From positions 481,586-545,585 of the forward strand of contig CACRXP010000383.1 in assembly GCA_902702965.1 (NCBI GenBank): a stretch of 64,000 bases of DNA, in the 5' to 3' direction. Below the pieces are notes generated by a model that saw only the letters and a list, made by a program, of their open reading frames with translations, was not told the DNA's origin and made no database searches. This document shows positions 23,106-35,089 of this stretch, piece by piece. Origin of the DNA: Spirometra erinaceieuropaei (lineage: Eukaryota; Platyhelminthes; Cestoda; Diphyllobothriidea; Diphyllobothriidae). The position numbers were made by a program, and so were the translations under genes. Numbering within the stretch: position 1 is the stretch's first letter; each line of letters begins with the position of its first letter.

Positions 23106-23453
23106 TTCTTCACTTCTATTGGTGTTGTGTTTGGGGTGTGATCGCTATGTAGGTTACCCTTATGAGTTGTAACCGTCCTTTTTGTGTACGCAGGAGCTGC
23201 CAATAAATCTCAAATCTTTTGCAGTTTCCTCATGCTGTTACTGTTATACTGACGTCAATTAAGCAGCTCTCTGCACGTCCTCTTTAATTTGAATGGGCCA
23301 GTATTTTCCGTAACCTGAGCAGTGAGCGCACATTTACCATAAAATATCTATGCTGTTTTTATCATCTCCCCAGGAAGTCGAATAAGAAGAAGATAGAGTG
23401 GGTTTGTGAATCAGACTACCTTCGCGCTAATGTTCGGTAAACTCTCTCGCTTC
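23106..23453. other. Unannotated stretch
   Basis: Nothing recognised between repeat R3 and Penelope copy 1. Confidence 0.4.
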
Positions 23454-24722
23454 CTGAAGAAGGAGACACGATAGCCGGGACAAGAGCTTTACTAGCCTGG
23501 CGTTTCGGATTCCTACTCGAATTCATCATCAGAGACAAAAAAACAGAAACGGGTGGTTGCTGCACAAGGGGCTGCGGTATTTATAGGATGCTGTAGCCAT
23601 GCTACCGCATACCTTTGAACATTCACGGCTCCCCCCTTCATCCGGGATCGTCGCACTTGGTGTGATCACTGCCCGATGGCCGACATTCGAGTCGATAATT
23701 GCTGCAATTTCATCACGTGCGTTGGATGTTGGCGTGATGATTGCTCGACCATCTGACGCACCGACCCCGGTTTTGGGAAAAGTGTTCACCTCTGCGCTCC
23801 CCGCATGGCTTGGTACTCTGCCTAGGCGAAGTGTTAGCACGCAGTATGGAGTGGGAAGATCGTTGCACTTGTTGATGGACTGGGGACCAGTAAACCTCGA
23901 TTCCAGTAGCTCTCGGCTCACGCGGTTGTCACCTCTTGCGAAAATTTCGGCCTCATCGAATTTGAATGTTTGGCCAGATCTCGTCGAATGAGCCGCAACT
24001 TGAGAGCTGGCGTCATTTCTGCGCACCGCTGCCTCGTGTTCGGCCATTCTCGTTCGGAGCTGTCTTCCAGTTTCTCCGACGTAGTTGCTTTGTCTGCAAC
24101 TGCACCAGATCCGATTAACGACTCCAGACGTTTCTAGCCGTGACAGTGGGTCTTTCGGTTTCATGACCAGACGCCTCCGGTCTGTGTGCCACTCCAACCC
24201 CAAGTGGTGCGAGAAGGCGGCCGACAGCTTCCGAAACGTTCTTGACATACGGAAGTGCCCGCCAAGATTTGGTGTCCGCGCGGTTAGGCCTTTCGTCCCT
24301 TTTGCGTATGCACCGGTCGACGAAGTTGCGCGGGTAGCCATTGGCTTTGAAGACCCGTCGGAGGTATTGTAGTTCGGCAATTTTGTCTTCCGGCTCACTG
24401 CAGTGCGTTTCGACACGCCGATAGAGCGTCCTTACACAACTGCGTTTGTGGCTGATTGGGTGGTTACTGTTGAAGTTCAGTACTTGCATCGTATTTGTTG
24501 CTTTCCTGAACACTTTGGTTTTTAGTTCACCATAATCTTTGCGGCATACGAGGACATCCGGGAAGGCCAGCTGGTTGTTCTCTTCCCCCTCCATCGTAAA
24601 TTGAATGTCCGGGAAGACGGCGTAGAGATGTTCTTGGAATGTCAACACCTGATCCCGTTCGATGACGACGAAGGTGTCATCCACATATCGGGCTCAGAAT
24701 TTCGGTCTGTCTCTCGCTTCCA
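23454..24722 (-). mobile_element. Penelope-like element, copy 1 (RT end plus GIY-YIG)
   Basis: Minus strand, 5'-truncated. It starts within the RT just before motif C (MEARDRPKF, stop, ARYVDDTFVVI) and runs through the RT thumb and linker (LAFPDVLVCRKD, NHPISHKRSCVRTLYRR, LRRVFKANGYPRNFV) to a C-terminal GIY-YIG domain. It ends at GAAGAAGGAG (plus strand 23454). Confidence 0.88.
23529..24690 (-). pseudogene. Penelope RT C-terminus and GIY-YIG endonuclease, copy 1
   Basis: Two overlapping frames: 24690-24115 (RT YVDD at 24676-24687, thumb and linker) and 24416-23529 (295 codons, GIY-YIG). The nuclease reads GVVNRIWCSCRQSNYVGETG (the GIY and YIG positions), LRTRMAEHEAAVRRND (conserved Arg and His), SQVAAHSTRSG, FKFDEAEIFARGDNRVSREL (Glu region) and ESRFTGPQSINKCNDLP. 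In Penelope elements this domain nicks DNA for target priming. A frameshift separates it from the RT near 24170, and a TGA (24694-24696) replaces an expected Trp just before ARYVDD. It is a decayed copy. Confidence 0.88.
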
Positions 24723-24997
24723 TCACAGAGTAGTGCGGTCAAAGCCAGTGTGTGCTCGCTGTGCAACTGCCTGCGAGGCTCCACCTGAAGCCTCAGCATA
24801 AAATGGGAGGCATAGATCTCGCTGAGTGATCGGAGAGGGTGCTCTACCGCACAGTTTCAGTTAACTCAGCAGGACTCCAGCTTAAACGACAGACGTAACA
24901 AATGTGGGATTGGGCAGTACTGGCCGGTGGCTGCATACAAGCCAAAAATCGCCAATGCACTCGTTCACTTTGTCAGTATACTCATTCCGTACACATA
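24723..24997. other. Unannotated stretch
   Basis: Between Penelope copy 1 and MITE copy 1. Nothing recognised. Confidence 0.4.
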
Positions 24998-25834
24998 AAG
25001 TAGGTGGGCTAACCGAAATTCCGAAATGTGTTTTCGTTTCGAAAAGATTGATTAAGTAGGGTTGTAAAACTAGTCAGCCTGCAACATAATTCTACAATAT
25101 TTCAGTCACCTCAGGGGGCCGGCGTTTGAAACAACTCCTTTCCGGCTGCATGTAAAAACTGCACTTTGTAAATAATAGCCACTCATGTAGCATGAATTTT
25201 GCTCATTGATTTTCGATGACTCTAAATGTCCAATTATATTTCCTAGAAAACATATATACATACATACATACATACATACATACATACAAATATTCATTCC
25301 TTTGATCATTCGGTATGCAGTTACATCTTCTAATTTTATACTCGAAGGAGGGACATCATTATATTTTTAAAAAGTTTGTAATTTTGGGAGTTTTAAATAC
25401 CGTGGAATGGCCTTTCATAAATCGTCATGTCTCTGCATTTACAAATGTGGCTGGTAAAGTTAACAATGTGGCTCAAATCCACTGTTAAATTTTACGAAAC
25501 CTGTATGGTTCTCCATTATTACTGTAGAGAAACGAGAGGCTTCCCGTACGCGGAAAATAAAAGGCTTGTAGTTTGGAAATCCTGAATCCAACTGTAACGG
25601 CAGAGCGGGTTCAAACTTATTCGGGAATCGGAAAAGTTTTTGAAAACCGAATTATACCCTTTCATTGAGTATGAGCTTGGAAAAAGACGTAATTTTCTAC
25701 TAAATGAGCAAAAGAATGAATATTTTTATTCATTTTTACCATGAAATATAGTTGGACTTTTAGGGACATCGAAACTAAATGGGAAAAATTCATTCTATTT
25801 CAGTAGTCATTTTTTACAGTGTGTAGTTTTTACA
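24998..25834. mobile_element. Mariner-type long-TIR MITE, copy 1 (right end truncated)
   Basis: The left arm, AAGTAGGTGGGCTAACCGAA preceded by TA, and the interior align with complete copy 3 (61927-62919) through the CTCATTGATTTTCGATG and CGTACGCGGAAAAT blocks. The right inverted arm stops about 190 bp early. No coding capacity. Confidence 0.8.
25257..25288. repeat. CATA microsatellite
   Basis: About eight CATA units within MITE copy 1. The same place in copy 3 reads CATGCATAGAAATATT, with no expansion. Confidence 0.85.
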
Positions 25835-26063
25835 CAGTATACTCATTTCCGCATGGCGACAAAGAATACTAAATAGCGAGACAGTAATGAACTTCGGTTC
25901 GATTAAGTGCTTACGACACATCTGGCAGAGCCCACTGGTGGACCAGCTACGCCCTCGCGGACGCAGATTTGCCTTTCAATCCTTTTTGAATATCTGACTA
26001 CGTATACTGTGAGTGTTTTTTCCGCATGGAAGAGAACATCATGTACCTCAATTGATCAGATTT

Positions 26064-26290
26064 GGTTATGTAGCCCCACCTGAAGTAAACAAAGCCCAGC
26101 CACCTGTAATACGGGACCCGTGACAATAAGAGTTTTTACACATGGGGCCGGAGCACGCATATGCGACGAAGTCAACTAGTTGTATGCCAAAGACTAGCTA
26201 TGAGGAATGCACGGTTGTAGTTTGGGCGGTTGAGAAACAGTTGCCCCATTCCCTTCGCCTAACCCCAACCTCTAACCCCAGCTCCAACAG
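26064..26290 (+). repeat. Repeat S, copy 2
   Basis: Second copy of the intron-4 repeat (19053-19265), ending CTAACCCCAACCTCTAACCCC. Confidence 0.8.
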
Positions 26291-26621
26291 TGTTGTGTCC
26301 GTTAGGTGGTTGGCGAAGTCAGTCAGCCCGCCTAAACATTACTCACACCCTTGGCAGGGCATGCCAGACTAAAATAAGGGTGCCCAGCATAGAAGGTACA
26401 GTGGGAAGGGGACATTGTAGCCCGATTCTGAGAATGATGGAGTTATGTCATCAGTTGGCAACTCTCAAACCACAACTCTGCGAGTCCCGTATTACATTAT
26501 TGCTCATCCGATTGAGTATCAAGGGGGTTAGGGTGTTTTGATTTGTCATTTTGATTTATTTCCCAGTTTTGGTCTCTCTATCTTTCTTGTCGCCCTCCCA
26601 TGTGCCAGTCGGTTGTTCGGG

Positions 26622-27470
26622 GTTGGCAGCGACTGGTGATGGGGTTGGGTGGAGTGGCTGAAAAAGTTTGACCGCCCGTCTACGCGTGCCACACAAATGA
26701 CCGGGCCGCAGTTCGCATGAACAAGAAAACAACACGGGATTAACAAGTTCTCAGGTGCGCAGGAATGTCATAGGGTCCACATGAAGAATGAGCCCTTGTA
26801 TACTGGCCCACTCGCTCTGCCCCCTCTGGTCTTCTTAACTACGTTTTGGCACCGGGTACAGGCGGGAGAGGAGAGAATGCGGTAGATACCATGCAAGTCC
26901 ACTATCTCTATAAACTAAATCACGCGCAAGTCACTGCGTCTGCTTAAACATGCCGTGGAGCACATGGTAGTCATTGTCGTCAAGGAGGGTCGAGCTATCG
27001 GTATCTTGACTCCCAGTCACACAAAACTATTCAACAAGCGCACCGCATTATCTCGTCAGTTGGTAGCCTTCCAAGCCACAATGCTTACATGGTCGTTATA
27101 GATTTAAACCTATGCGTTATTCTATGGTGGTGAGTGCGAAGATGTACCATGAGAATGGATACCCTTACTGTCGGTCTCACTATCCTCCCCTTTCGTTCAT
27201 GCATTAGCGTCCGAAGAACCTGCATCAGGTCGTTTATTGCTCGAATAGAAGTCCGGAGTTATTACCACTGACTCTGGACAAACGATTCCTCCGAAAAGTG
27301 CGTCACCAGATGAAGATGTTAGTGTTGAAGAGCCACCTGGAGCACTGTGACGTTTTTATTAGCAATGGCAGGTTCAGGACGCCTCAATCGTCACCTGACT
27401 CCTCGACTACCTTCCGATTACCAGGAATGTATGGTGCTGTGTTTTGTAGAAGGAGAAACGATCCCAGCGG
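26622..27470 (+). repeat. Large repeat array, unit 1 (modules M, P, then R3)
   Basis: Module M (26622-26790, GCGACTGGTGATGGGGTTG) and module P (26791-27215, CCCTTGTATACTG to GCATTAGCG) recur in unit 2. R3 copy 2 follows at 27205-27462. No recognisable protein. Confidence 0.75.
27205..27462. repeat. Repeat R3, copy 2
   Basis: Second copy of 22836-23105, again ending in a variant of the Penelope terminal motif (GTAGAAGGAGAAACGATC). It sits between P of unit 1 and M of unit 2. Confidence 0.75.
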
Positions 27471-29056
27471 GGTTGTCAGCGACCGGTGATGGGGTTGAGT
27501 GAGGTGGCTGACAGAGCCTGACCGCCCGTCACGCCTGCCCCAAACACTGTCTGGCTCGAATCCACATGCACCAGCCAACAGAAGGGGTGTATCCGTTCTC
27601 GCGTGAGCAGGGTATGAGCCCTTGTATACTGACCAACTCGCCCCCCCTCGGCTCCGGTCTTCTTAAATATGTCTTGGCACTTGATTCAGGCGGGGGAGGA
27701 GAATGTGCAGTAGATACTGTGCAAGTCCACTACTACTTTAAACTAATTCACGCGCAGGTCACTGTGTCTGCTTCAACATGCTGTGGAGCAAACGGTGGAC
27801 ACAGTTGGCAACGAGAGATGAACTATCAGTATCCTGACTGCCAGTCCTCCAGTCACACAAAACTATTCACCAAGAGCACCGTATTATGCCATCAGTGGGC
27901 AGTCTTCCAAGTCTCAATGAGTTATTCTGTGGTGGGGAATGTGATGATGTGTCGTGAAAATGGATACTCTCACTGTCGGTCCCACTATCTTCCATGCATC
28001 AGCGAACTGTCTGAGACTCTCAGTGACCTGGTTACGAGATCGACACAGTAACTGGTCCGCCGTGAAGGCCTATGTTTACGGTGTGTTATGAGATCACGAA
28101 GGCTCGGCAGAACGCAGAAAACGCTTTTCATAACTCAGTCTGGTCCAGATAACTGGTAACGTTTTTCTGTTCAAGTAGCTAGAATAGTGTCTTTCACATG
28201 AAGAAATAGCGCGGATGTACAGTCCATGTCGCGGAAGTCTTATAGCCTATGTAGGAGGGCAGAGTTTTGGCCAGGGGTGTTTTAGTGCCATACGGCGTGG
28301 ACACTTGTCATCTGGGAGGCCTCAGGGATAACCTTCACGTCCAGCCCCCCGCGCTCAATACCACACTGTGGAAGACAGTCTTAAATTAACAATCTGAGCA
28401 GATGTTAGGTACTCAGCTTTACTTATGGTTCTCAAGAAACCTCGTGAAATGGTCTAATTTATGTAATGTTATGAGTGTCTCATCATCCGAAATATCAAAG
28501 CACTTTGTAATGCCAGATCATTGGTGAGAGAGAATAGTGGTCGTAGAGATACCCCTGGCATTGCCTAGATTCCTCAATGTCAACGGACTTCTTTATATCT
28601 CTTTAATGCATCAGCCGACTGTCCAAATCTGACTACCAAATTACGAACATGTAGCGCAACTATATGTACCGTCCAGTCGCGATTATATGCGGTTGACTCA
28701 TGGAGGATCTATTGTTTTAGAAGCCGCTTAATGCGGATGGACGCACTTCATATAAGGCCGTTTCCTCTGATTTTCTCACTAGCAGTCGGGTGTCTGAAAA
28801 TATGCCCGTGATACTCTCCCCCTCTCTAGACACTCGGCGGGTATATCGGGAGTAGTCAAGGCGTTTTTGAGTTATGAATGACCGTGAAGCAGTTATTCTG
28901 ACTACTATTAAGCAAAATGGTTAAGCAGACGACCACGGAGGCTTTTCCTCACCCGCATGGCAATTAATCTGCCTAGGATAACTTGGATTTCCTTCGTAGA
29001 CCTCCACCGTACTTATGCTTTGCGTAGGATCTGACTAGGATTCTATTCTACCCCCG
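27471..29056 (+). repeat. Large repeat array, unit 2 (modules M, P, Q)
   Basis: M 27471-27617, P 27618-28015, Q 28016-29050. Q blocks such as CGCCGTGAAGGCCTA, AATAGCGCGGATGTACAGTC and AGGATCTGACTAGGATTCT recur in unit 3. A 161-codon frame (27566-28051) spans M/P. It is Cys/Ser-rich with GGGGECAVDTVQVHYY, and I do not recognise it. Confidence 0.8.
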
Positions 29057-30740
29057 AAAAAGACAAGGGAGACCCTTGTATACTGACACACTCGCCCCCC
29101 CCCCTGCCTCCGGTCTTCTTAACTGTGTATTGGCACCGGGTCCAGGCGGTGGAGGAGAGAGTGCGGTAGATACTGTGCAAGTGCACAATCACTATAAACT
29201 AAGTCACGCACAGGTCACCGTGTCTGCGTCAACGTGCTGTGGAGCGCATGGTGGACCGTGTCGGCAACGAGGGTCGAACTATCAATATCTTGCCTCCTAG
29301 TCACACAAAAATACTTACCAAGAGCACCGCATTATGCCATCTGTTGACATCCTTCCAAGGCACAATGCTTACATGGTCGTGATAGATTTAAACCTATGCG
29401 TTATTCTATTATGGGAAATGCGATGATGTAGCGTGAGAATGGATACTCTCACTGTCGGTCTCAATATCTTACCCTTACTTTCAGGCATCAGCGGGCTGTC
29501 TGAGCCTCTCAGTTTCCTGATGAAGAAGTGGACACAGTAACTGGTTCGCCGTGAAGGCCTACGTTTACGGCGTGTTGGGAAATCACGGTGACTCAGCAGA
29601 ACGCAGTAAACGTTTGCGCTAATTTAGTCCGGACCAGATAACTGGTAACATTATTCTATGCAAATAGCCAAAGTAGTGTCTTTCACATGAAGGAATAGCG
29701 CGGATGTACAGTCCGTGTTGCGGAAGTCTTATAGCCTATGTAGTTGCCGCTCGTAGGAGGGCATAGTTTGGGCCAAGAAGTGTTGCAGTGCCATACGACG
29801 AGGACACCTGTCATCTGGGAGGCCTCAGGGACATCCGTCACGTCCATCCCCCCGCGCTCAATACCACACTGTAAGAGACAGTCTTAAATTAGCAATCTGG
29901 GCAGTTGTTAAGCATCCATCTTTACTCATGCTTCTCAAAAACCTCGTCAAAAGGTCCAATTTATGTACTACGATAAGTATCTGATCATACGAAATACCAA
30001 AGCACTATGTAATGCCAGATGATTGTTGAGAGAGAATAGTAGTTCTCAGAAATAAGCGTCACATCGACTCCCGCGCTCAATACCACACTGTAAGAGACAG
30101 TCTTAAATTAGCAAGCTGGGCAGTTGCTAGGCACCCATCTTTACTCATGGTTCTCAACAAACCTCGTGAAATAGTCTAATTTATGTACGGCAATAAGTGT
30201 CTCATCATCGGAAATACCAAATTGCTCTGGAAGGCCAGATCATTGGTGAGAGAGAGCAGTAGTCTTGGAAAGACCCCTGGCATTGCATAGATTCCACAAT
30301 GTCCAGCTGACTGCTTTACACCCCTTTCATGCATCAGCCGACTGCCCTACCCTGGCTAACAAATTACGAACGTGCAGCGCCACCACATGTGAAGTCCAGT
30401 CGCGATCATATGCGGTTGACTCATTGACGATCTAGTGTTTTAGAAACCGCTTGATGATGATTTTTTCACTAGCATTCGGGTGTCTGGAAATATGTCCCTG
30501 ACACGCTTCTCCTATGTAGACACTTGTTACGAATACCTGTAGTAGTCAACGCGTTTTTGAGATATGAATGACCCTCAAACAGCTATGCTGACTAGTGTTA
30601 AACAAAATGGTTAAGCAGAGGACCACGGAAGTCTTTCTCCACCCGCATGGCAATTAAACTGCCAATGCCAACTTAGACCTCATCCGAACTTAAGTTTTGC
30701 GTAGGATCTGACTAGGATACTACCTTTCTTATTTTCTGTG
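29057..30740 (+). repeat. Large repeat array, unit 3 (modules P, Q)
   Basis: P 29062-29515 and Q 29516-30740, aligned with unit 2. The M module is missing and an internal 219-bp tandem duplication lengthens Q. The P frame seen in unit 2 is open here for 74 codons (29076-29300) and then stops. Confidence 0.8.
29852..30289 (+). repeat. 219-bp tandem duplication inside unit 3
   Basis: CCGCGCTCAATACCACACTG at 29852 recurs at 30071, followed by the same sequence (AGACAGTCTTAAATTAGCAA). Unit 2 has only one copy (about 28347), so the duplication is specific to unit 3. Confidence 0.85.
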
Positions 30741-30939
30741 GGTGTAAATTCAGGAATATCAGGCTTTGCGAAGTAATGAAGCTGTCGGAATTAGGAATTC
30801 GTACATATGCATGGCAGTCCATGTGAGATTACGGAGACACGACGTAACATGGTAAACGCATGCCGAAAATGAGCCTGATCCACGTACATGGTGACATTGC
30901 TTTATTTAAATAATTAGAGTTATTTCTTTTATTTTAAGG

Positions 30940-32650
30940 TATAGAACGGAAGTACAGCCCATGCCGGAGACATTTTGGAGCCTGATGTGAATTTGCCGCT
31001 AATGTGGTGTCAGTGTTTGAGCCAAAGATCTTGCAATGCCTCACGAGATCCAGATCTGCGGGAAGACCAGTCTTCCTATCTAGCTTGATTTCTGACCTAT
31101 CCTGAGTGAGGCAGGAGAAGTGCGGTCTATCACGTCGACTGCCGTATAAAATACAAAAATATATGGATGACGACATTGTGAGGATGAAATGCAGATACTA
31201 ATTACTCAGTTGGCTTGTTATCGGGCTGTTGAGCCAAAACATTATGGGAGGCAAATTCACGTAAACAGTCTGAGCGGCTTTAGGATGTTCGCCTCTGCTC
31301 ATGATTCTCATGAAGCCTCGTGGGAAGGTCTAATTTAGGTGGGGCTCCGTAACGCACTCCTGCTTCGTCAACAAATCATCACCCGTGCACTACTATTGAT
31401 TTCAGTGTGTGGTAAAAATTTATCACTGTCACACTCTCAGTGAATTCAGCAGGCGTAGAACTGCCTGTAGATGCTTTCGACTTGAGGCGCTTCACGGACT
31501 TATGCGACTAGTATTCACAAATATTTGTGTTTTATGATTAGGATTTAGGTTTACGTGTTAGGGTTTAGTGTTAGGAGTCAGGATTAATATTTAGGGTTAG
31601 AGTTTACGGTCTAGAGTTGGATCTGGTGTGCGTCTTTAGTGTGTGGGTTTGAGGTTAGTGTTTAAGGTTGACTATAGTGTTAGGGTTTAGATTTAGTGCT
31701 TAGGGTTACGGAGGTATTCTGCACGCACTCCCTACAACTTAAATCTGCGATATATCTGATTGGTCACAATCGTTATCTGTCCAGTCTCAGTGGCATTGAC
31801 GGTTCAATCATGGGATATTTTTAACTGGCTACCTCTAGTGAATTTTTGTACTGCGCGCTACGTGCGCTGAGATTTAATACTCACTAAAACAAACTATCAT
31901 GTTTGCCGATAACACCTCTCTTTTCGCCTAGTTTTTGCGCATTCTGCACTGTTTTCTCGCAGCTCCCGTTTTCCCGCGGTTTCCGTATAGGACTCGCCTG
32001 GGCTTGCCCATTTCCCAGCGGGATCGCGTTTCCGAACCTTGCCCTAATTTAAGTGCAATGATCTGTACAATGACGTCCGAAACACCGATGCGCTCTGTGA
32101 TCCTGGATCAATGTTTTGGATGGCCAATGGCCGGTGAGGGACCCTTGGCATTGAATGGATTACTCGATGTCAATCTGATGCCTCTGCTCCCCATCCATGA
32201 CCCAGTCGAAGGGGTCATGTCTACTAACGACCGTGGCTACCAATCGACAGAAATGTAACGCAACCACATGCCTCGTCTGGCCTCGAGCACATACGCTTGG
32301 CTCATGGAGGATCCAGTGTTCTAGCAAACGTATAACGCAGTTGGGTGTACTTCTTACCAGATCGCATCCGTGACGTTGGCCACGAGTAGCCGGAGGATGG
32401 GCTTGACACACTCCCACCTGTCTTTGATGTCAGCGGGAATGCTTGTAGTAGATTTTAGTAGAAAGGACTCTAAGAAATCATGCTGACTGGTGCTAACCCA
32501 AATGGTTAAACTTGGAAGATCTCCGCCGCCATTGCATTAAACCATTAAGGCTAAACTCGACTAAGTTTTCAAGCCTCTGCCGAATTTATGTTTTGTGCAA
32601 GATCTGACCAAGATTCTGCTTCATCTATTTTGAATGGGTGCACTTTGAGG
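30940..32650 (+). repeat. Large repeat array, diverged unit 4 (module Q)
   Basis: Weaker but ordered matches to Q: GAACGGAAGTACAGCCCATG, CCTCGTGGGAAGGTCTAATT, ACCCTTGGCATTGAATGG, GGCTCATGGAGGATCCAGTG and AAGATCTGACCAAGATTCTG. Two stretches (31365-31770 and 31771-32130) have no counterpart in units 2 and 3 and look inserted; the first contains the telomere-like repeat. Confidence 0.6.
31365..31770 (+). repeat. Telomere-like dispersed repeat, copy 1
   Basis: A central block (31535-31711) of degenerate TTAGGG/TTAGGGTTTAG units is bounded by a left flank (ATCACCCGTGCACTACTATT) and a right flank (CTGATTGGTCAC). Both flanks recur in inverse order at 46528-46815, so the hexamer block is part of a defined repeat and not a stray telomere. 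Confidence 0.65.
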
Positions 32651-32654
32651 AATC

Positions 32655-33299
32655 ACGTAAGGCTAGCCTCTACAAACCAACCTCAATGACCAAGATCCGC
32701 AAGTGACTTCTCTGAGGTCAATACACCGTTAAAACACCGAAGCTTTCAGATCTCCCTGCCTGCATGTTACAAGTCAGCCTGAAAGTGTTCACTGAATCAG
32801 GCAGGACATTCTTTACATCCGTAACTATGCCTCCACCCATTCAGTTCTTTCCGCCTCAACCGAACAGCTCGAATTCGGGCCGTAGGAGCTCCTGTTGGTC
32901 AACCTTTCCAGACATTAATTCTTTTTGTTATTGAGACGACGTTTGTGGAGAGGTCACAAATTTGGAATCAGATTTCGTTCAATTCTGACGAGTATACTTT
33001 ACGCGTTAGTATGCATGAATGTGAGCTTGGAGTATATGCGAGACCTAGTTACAAACCTGACACTGTCTATGGGTGAAGCTGGGTGGGTAATCGAACCAGC
33101 TGAATCCAAACGAAGGACGAACGGCAATCTCTACTAATTGGTCTTTGTAGATCACAATGTTCTATCTTCTATTGGTTCGTCGCGTTCCCAATTCTACGAC
33201 TAGTTGGCAGCGTTTAATCCCTTCGGCAGGTGAAGAGTCCGCTGAATGGGCACCTCCTTTTTCAATGCTTCAGTCGAGAACGCCTAAAGAGGATTAATT
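32655..33299. other. Unannotated stretch
   Basis: Between the array and Penelope copy 2. Nothing recognised. Confidence 0.4.
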
Positions 33300-33302
33300 T
33301 CG

Positions 33303-34190
33303 TAAAGAAGGAGACACGATCGCTGGGACAAGAGCTTTATTAGTCTGAAGTTTCGATTTCCTGCTCGAACCCATCATCAAAGACAATAACAAATAGGGGT
33401 GGTTCATGCATAAGGGGCTGCAATGTTTATAGGATGCAGTCGCCATGCTACCGCATACCTATGAATATTCACTGCTCCCTCCCCTTCATTAGGGATCGTT
33501 GCACTTGGTGTGATGACTGTTTGATGGCCGACATTCGCGTTGTTAAGTACTGCACTTTCATCACGTATGTTGGATGTTTGTTGTAAGGATTTCTCGACCA
33601 TCTGACCCATCAACCCTGGCGTTAGGAACAGTGTTCACTTGTGCACTCTCCGTGTGGCTAATTACTCCGCCTAGGCGAACTCTCAGCACGGAGTATGGAA
33701 GGGGAAGTTCAGTGCCTTGTAAATGTACTGGGGACCAGTAAACCATGACTCACGCAGCTCGTGTAGCACACGATTTTCACCTCTAGTGAGAATTTCGGCC
33801 TCTTCAAATTTGAATGTGTGGTCGGATCTCGTCGAATCAGCTGCAGCGTGAGAGCTGGCGTCATTTCTCCGTACCGCTGCACCGTGTTCGGTCATTCGCG
33901 TTTGGAGCGGTCTTTCGGTTTCTCCGACGTAGTTGCTTTGTCCGCAACTGCACCAGATCCGATAAACGACTCCAGACATTTCTTGCCGTGGCAGCGGGTC
34001 TGTCGGTTTTTATTACCTGACGTCTGCTGGTTGCCTCCGGTGTGTGTGCAACTCCAGCTCTCAGGTTGCGGCTCATTCGACGACGGATATTCGAAGAAGA
34101 TATCGTGCGAAGGCAGCGCGGACTTCTTGTGAATTTGTGGAGATAACGTTGTTCCTGAGTCGAAACCAATTCTAAATTCTCAGCTTGATA
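33303..34190 (-). mobile_element. Penelope-like element, copy 2 (GIY-YIG part only)
   Basis: Close relative of copy 1, more decayed. The 3' terminus, AAAGAAGGAGACACGATCG (33303), matches copy 1. The GIY-YIG domain (33979-33683) reads GVVYRIWCSCGQSNYVGET, LQTRMTEHGAAVRRND, FKFEEAEILTRGENRV and ESWFTGPQYI. The tail is split over two more frames (33746-33561, 33613-33404). The RT is absent; homology to the linker (LRAGVAHTPEA) ends near 34070-34190. Confidence 0.85.
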
Positions 34191-34756
34191 ATCAATAAAC
34201 AATAAATTCAAAATTTTCCCGGCTTGCTAATCAAAATTCTGCACAGTAACTATCTGAATCCTCGTGGGAACTTCGTTAACAGATTCGTACATGCGATATG
34301 CTCATCCCGCTACGGTGTGGATTTTAACCTAGCGTCCTTGCTGGCACTAGCGGAGTGATGAGTAATGATTCAGAATGGAATATCGTCAAGGGAACAATAA
34401 GGATTATTGCTTGATGGGGCGCAGTCCAAATTGTCTCCTTGACATTTTTAGTCAGTCTCACCAATCAGATTTGAATGCTGACTATGTATACCGAGAGTGT
34501 TTCTCCCCACGTGGACGGGAATGTCATGTACCTTAGTACTTTGTGGCTTTCTGCTCCATCAGGATCTGACATCAGAAAGGTGGCACAGGTCCCACCCACT
34601 TCAGCCAGAAGGGAGTATCCAAAATGTTCCGCGGTAACAATTCGACGTAGACGGCGTACGCCATACGGATTGGGTGCAGCATTTGTATCTAGCGCACGAA
34701 TTAGTTTGGAGCAGTGTTTTCCTTGCTATATATTCCCTAACAAATCTTAAATCAAC
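34185..34756 (+). repeat. Repeat U, copy 3
   Basis: Full-length match to copy 2 (21588-22215), including CTGCTCCATCAGGATCTGAC and TACGGATTGGGTGCAGCAT. It directly abuts Penelope copy 2 on the left and a SINE on the right. Confidence 0.8.
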
Positions 34757-34922
34757 GGTAAGTGGTTAGAGGCGTTGGACTTCAAACTATCCGGTCGCGA
34801 ATCCAAGCCTCGGGTGTTTCACACTTCGCTGTTGGATATGACTGGCTGACGACGGCTAATAAGCCAGAAATGGCCATTCCAGTCTCCCTTGTCTTTGTTG
34901 GTAATACCATTCTGCATATGCA
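34755..34922 (+). mobile_element. tRNA-derived SINE, copy 1 (5'-truncated)
   Basis: Begins inside the A-box region (AGTGGTTAGAGGCGTTGGAC), includes a degraded B box, then the body GGCTGACGACGGCTAATAAG, and the tail CTCCCTTGTCTTTGTTGGTA. Matches the full copy at 63599. Confidence 0.8.
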
Positions 34923-35089
34923 TATGTATATACTGAAAGTAAGTGAGATTCTTTGGAATCAAAATAACCTTCAATGCGTAAATTTGCGAGACTGGTTCCC
35001 TCAGCTCGTAGTCATACTTTTGGGCTATGTAAAAAACCTGTTAACTATTTAACCGTGTCGAACAAGTGATTGTATGGTTGGCCGAAGCC

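Noticed and set aside
31535..31711. True chromosome end or fusion point (TTAGGG)
   Set aside because: Units are degenerate and bounded by flanks that recur elsewhere in the window.
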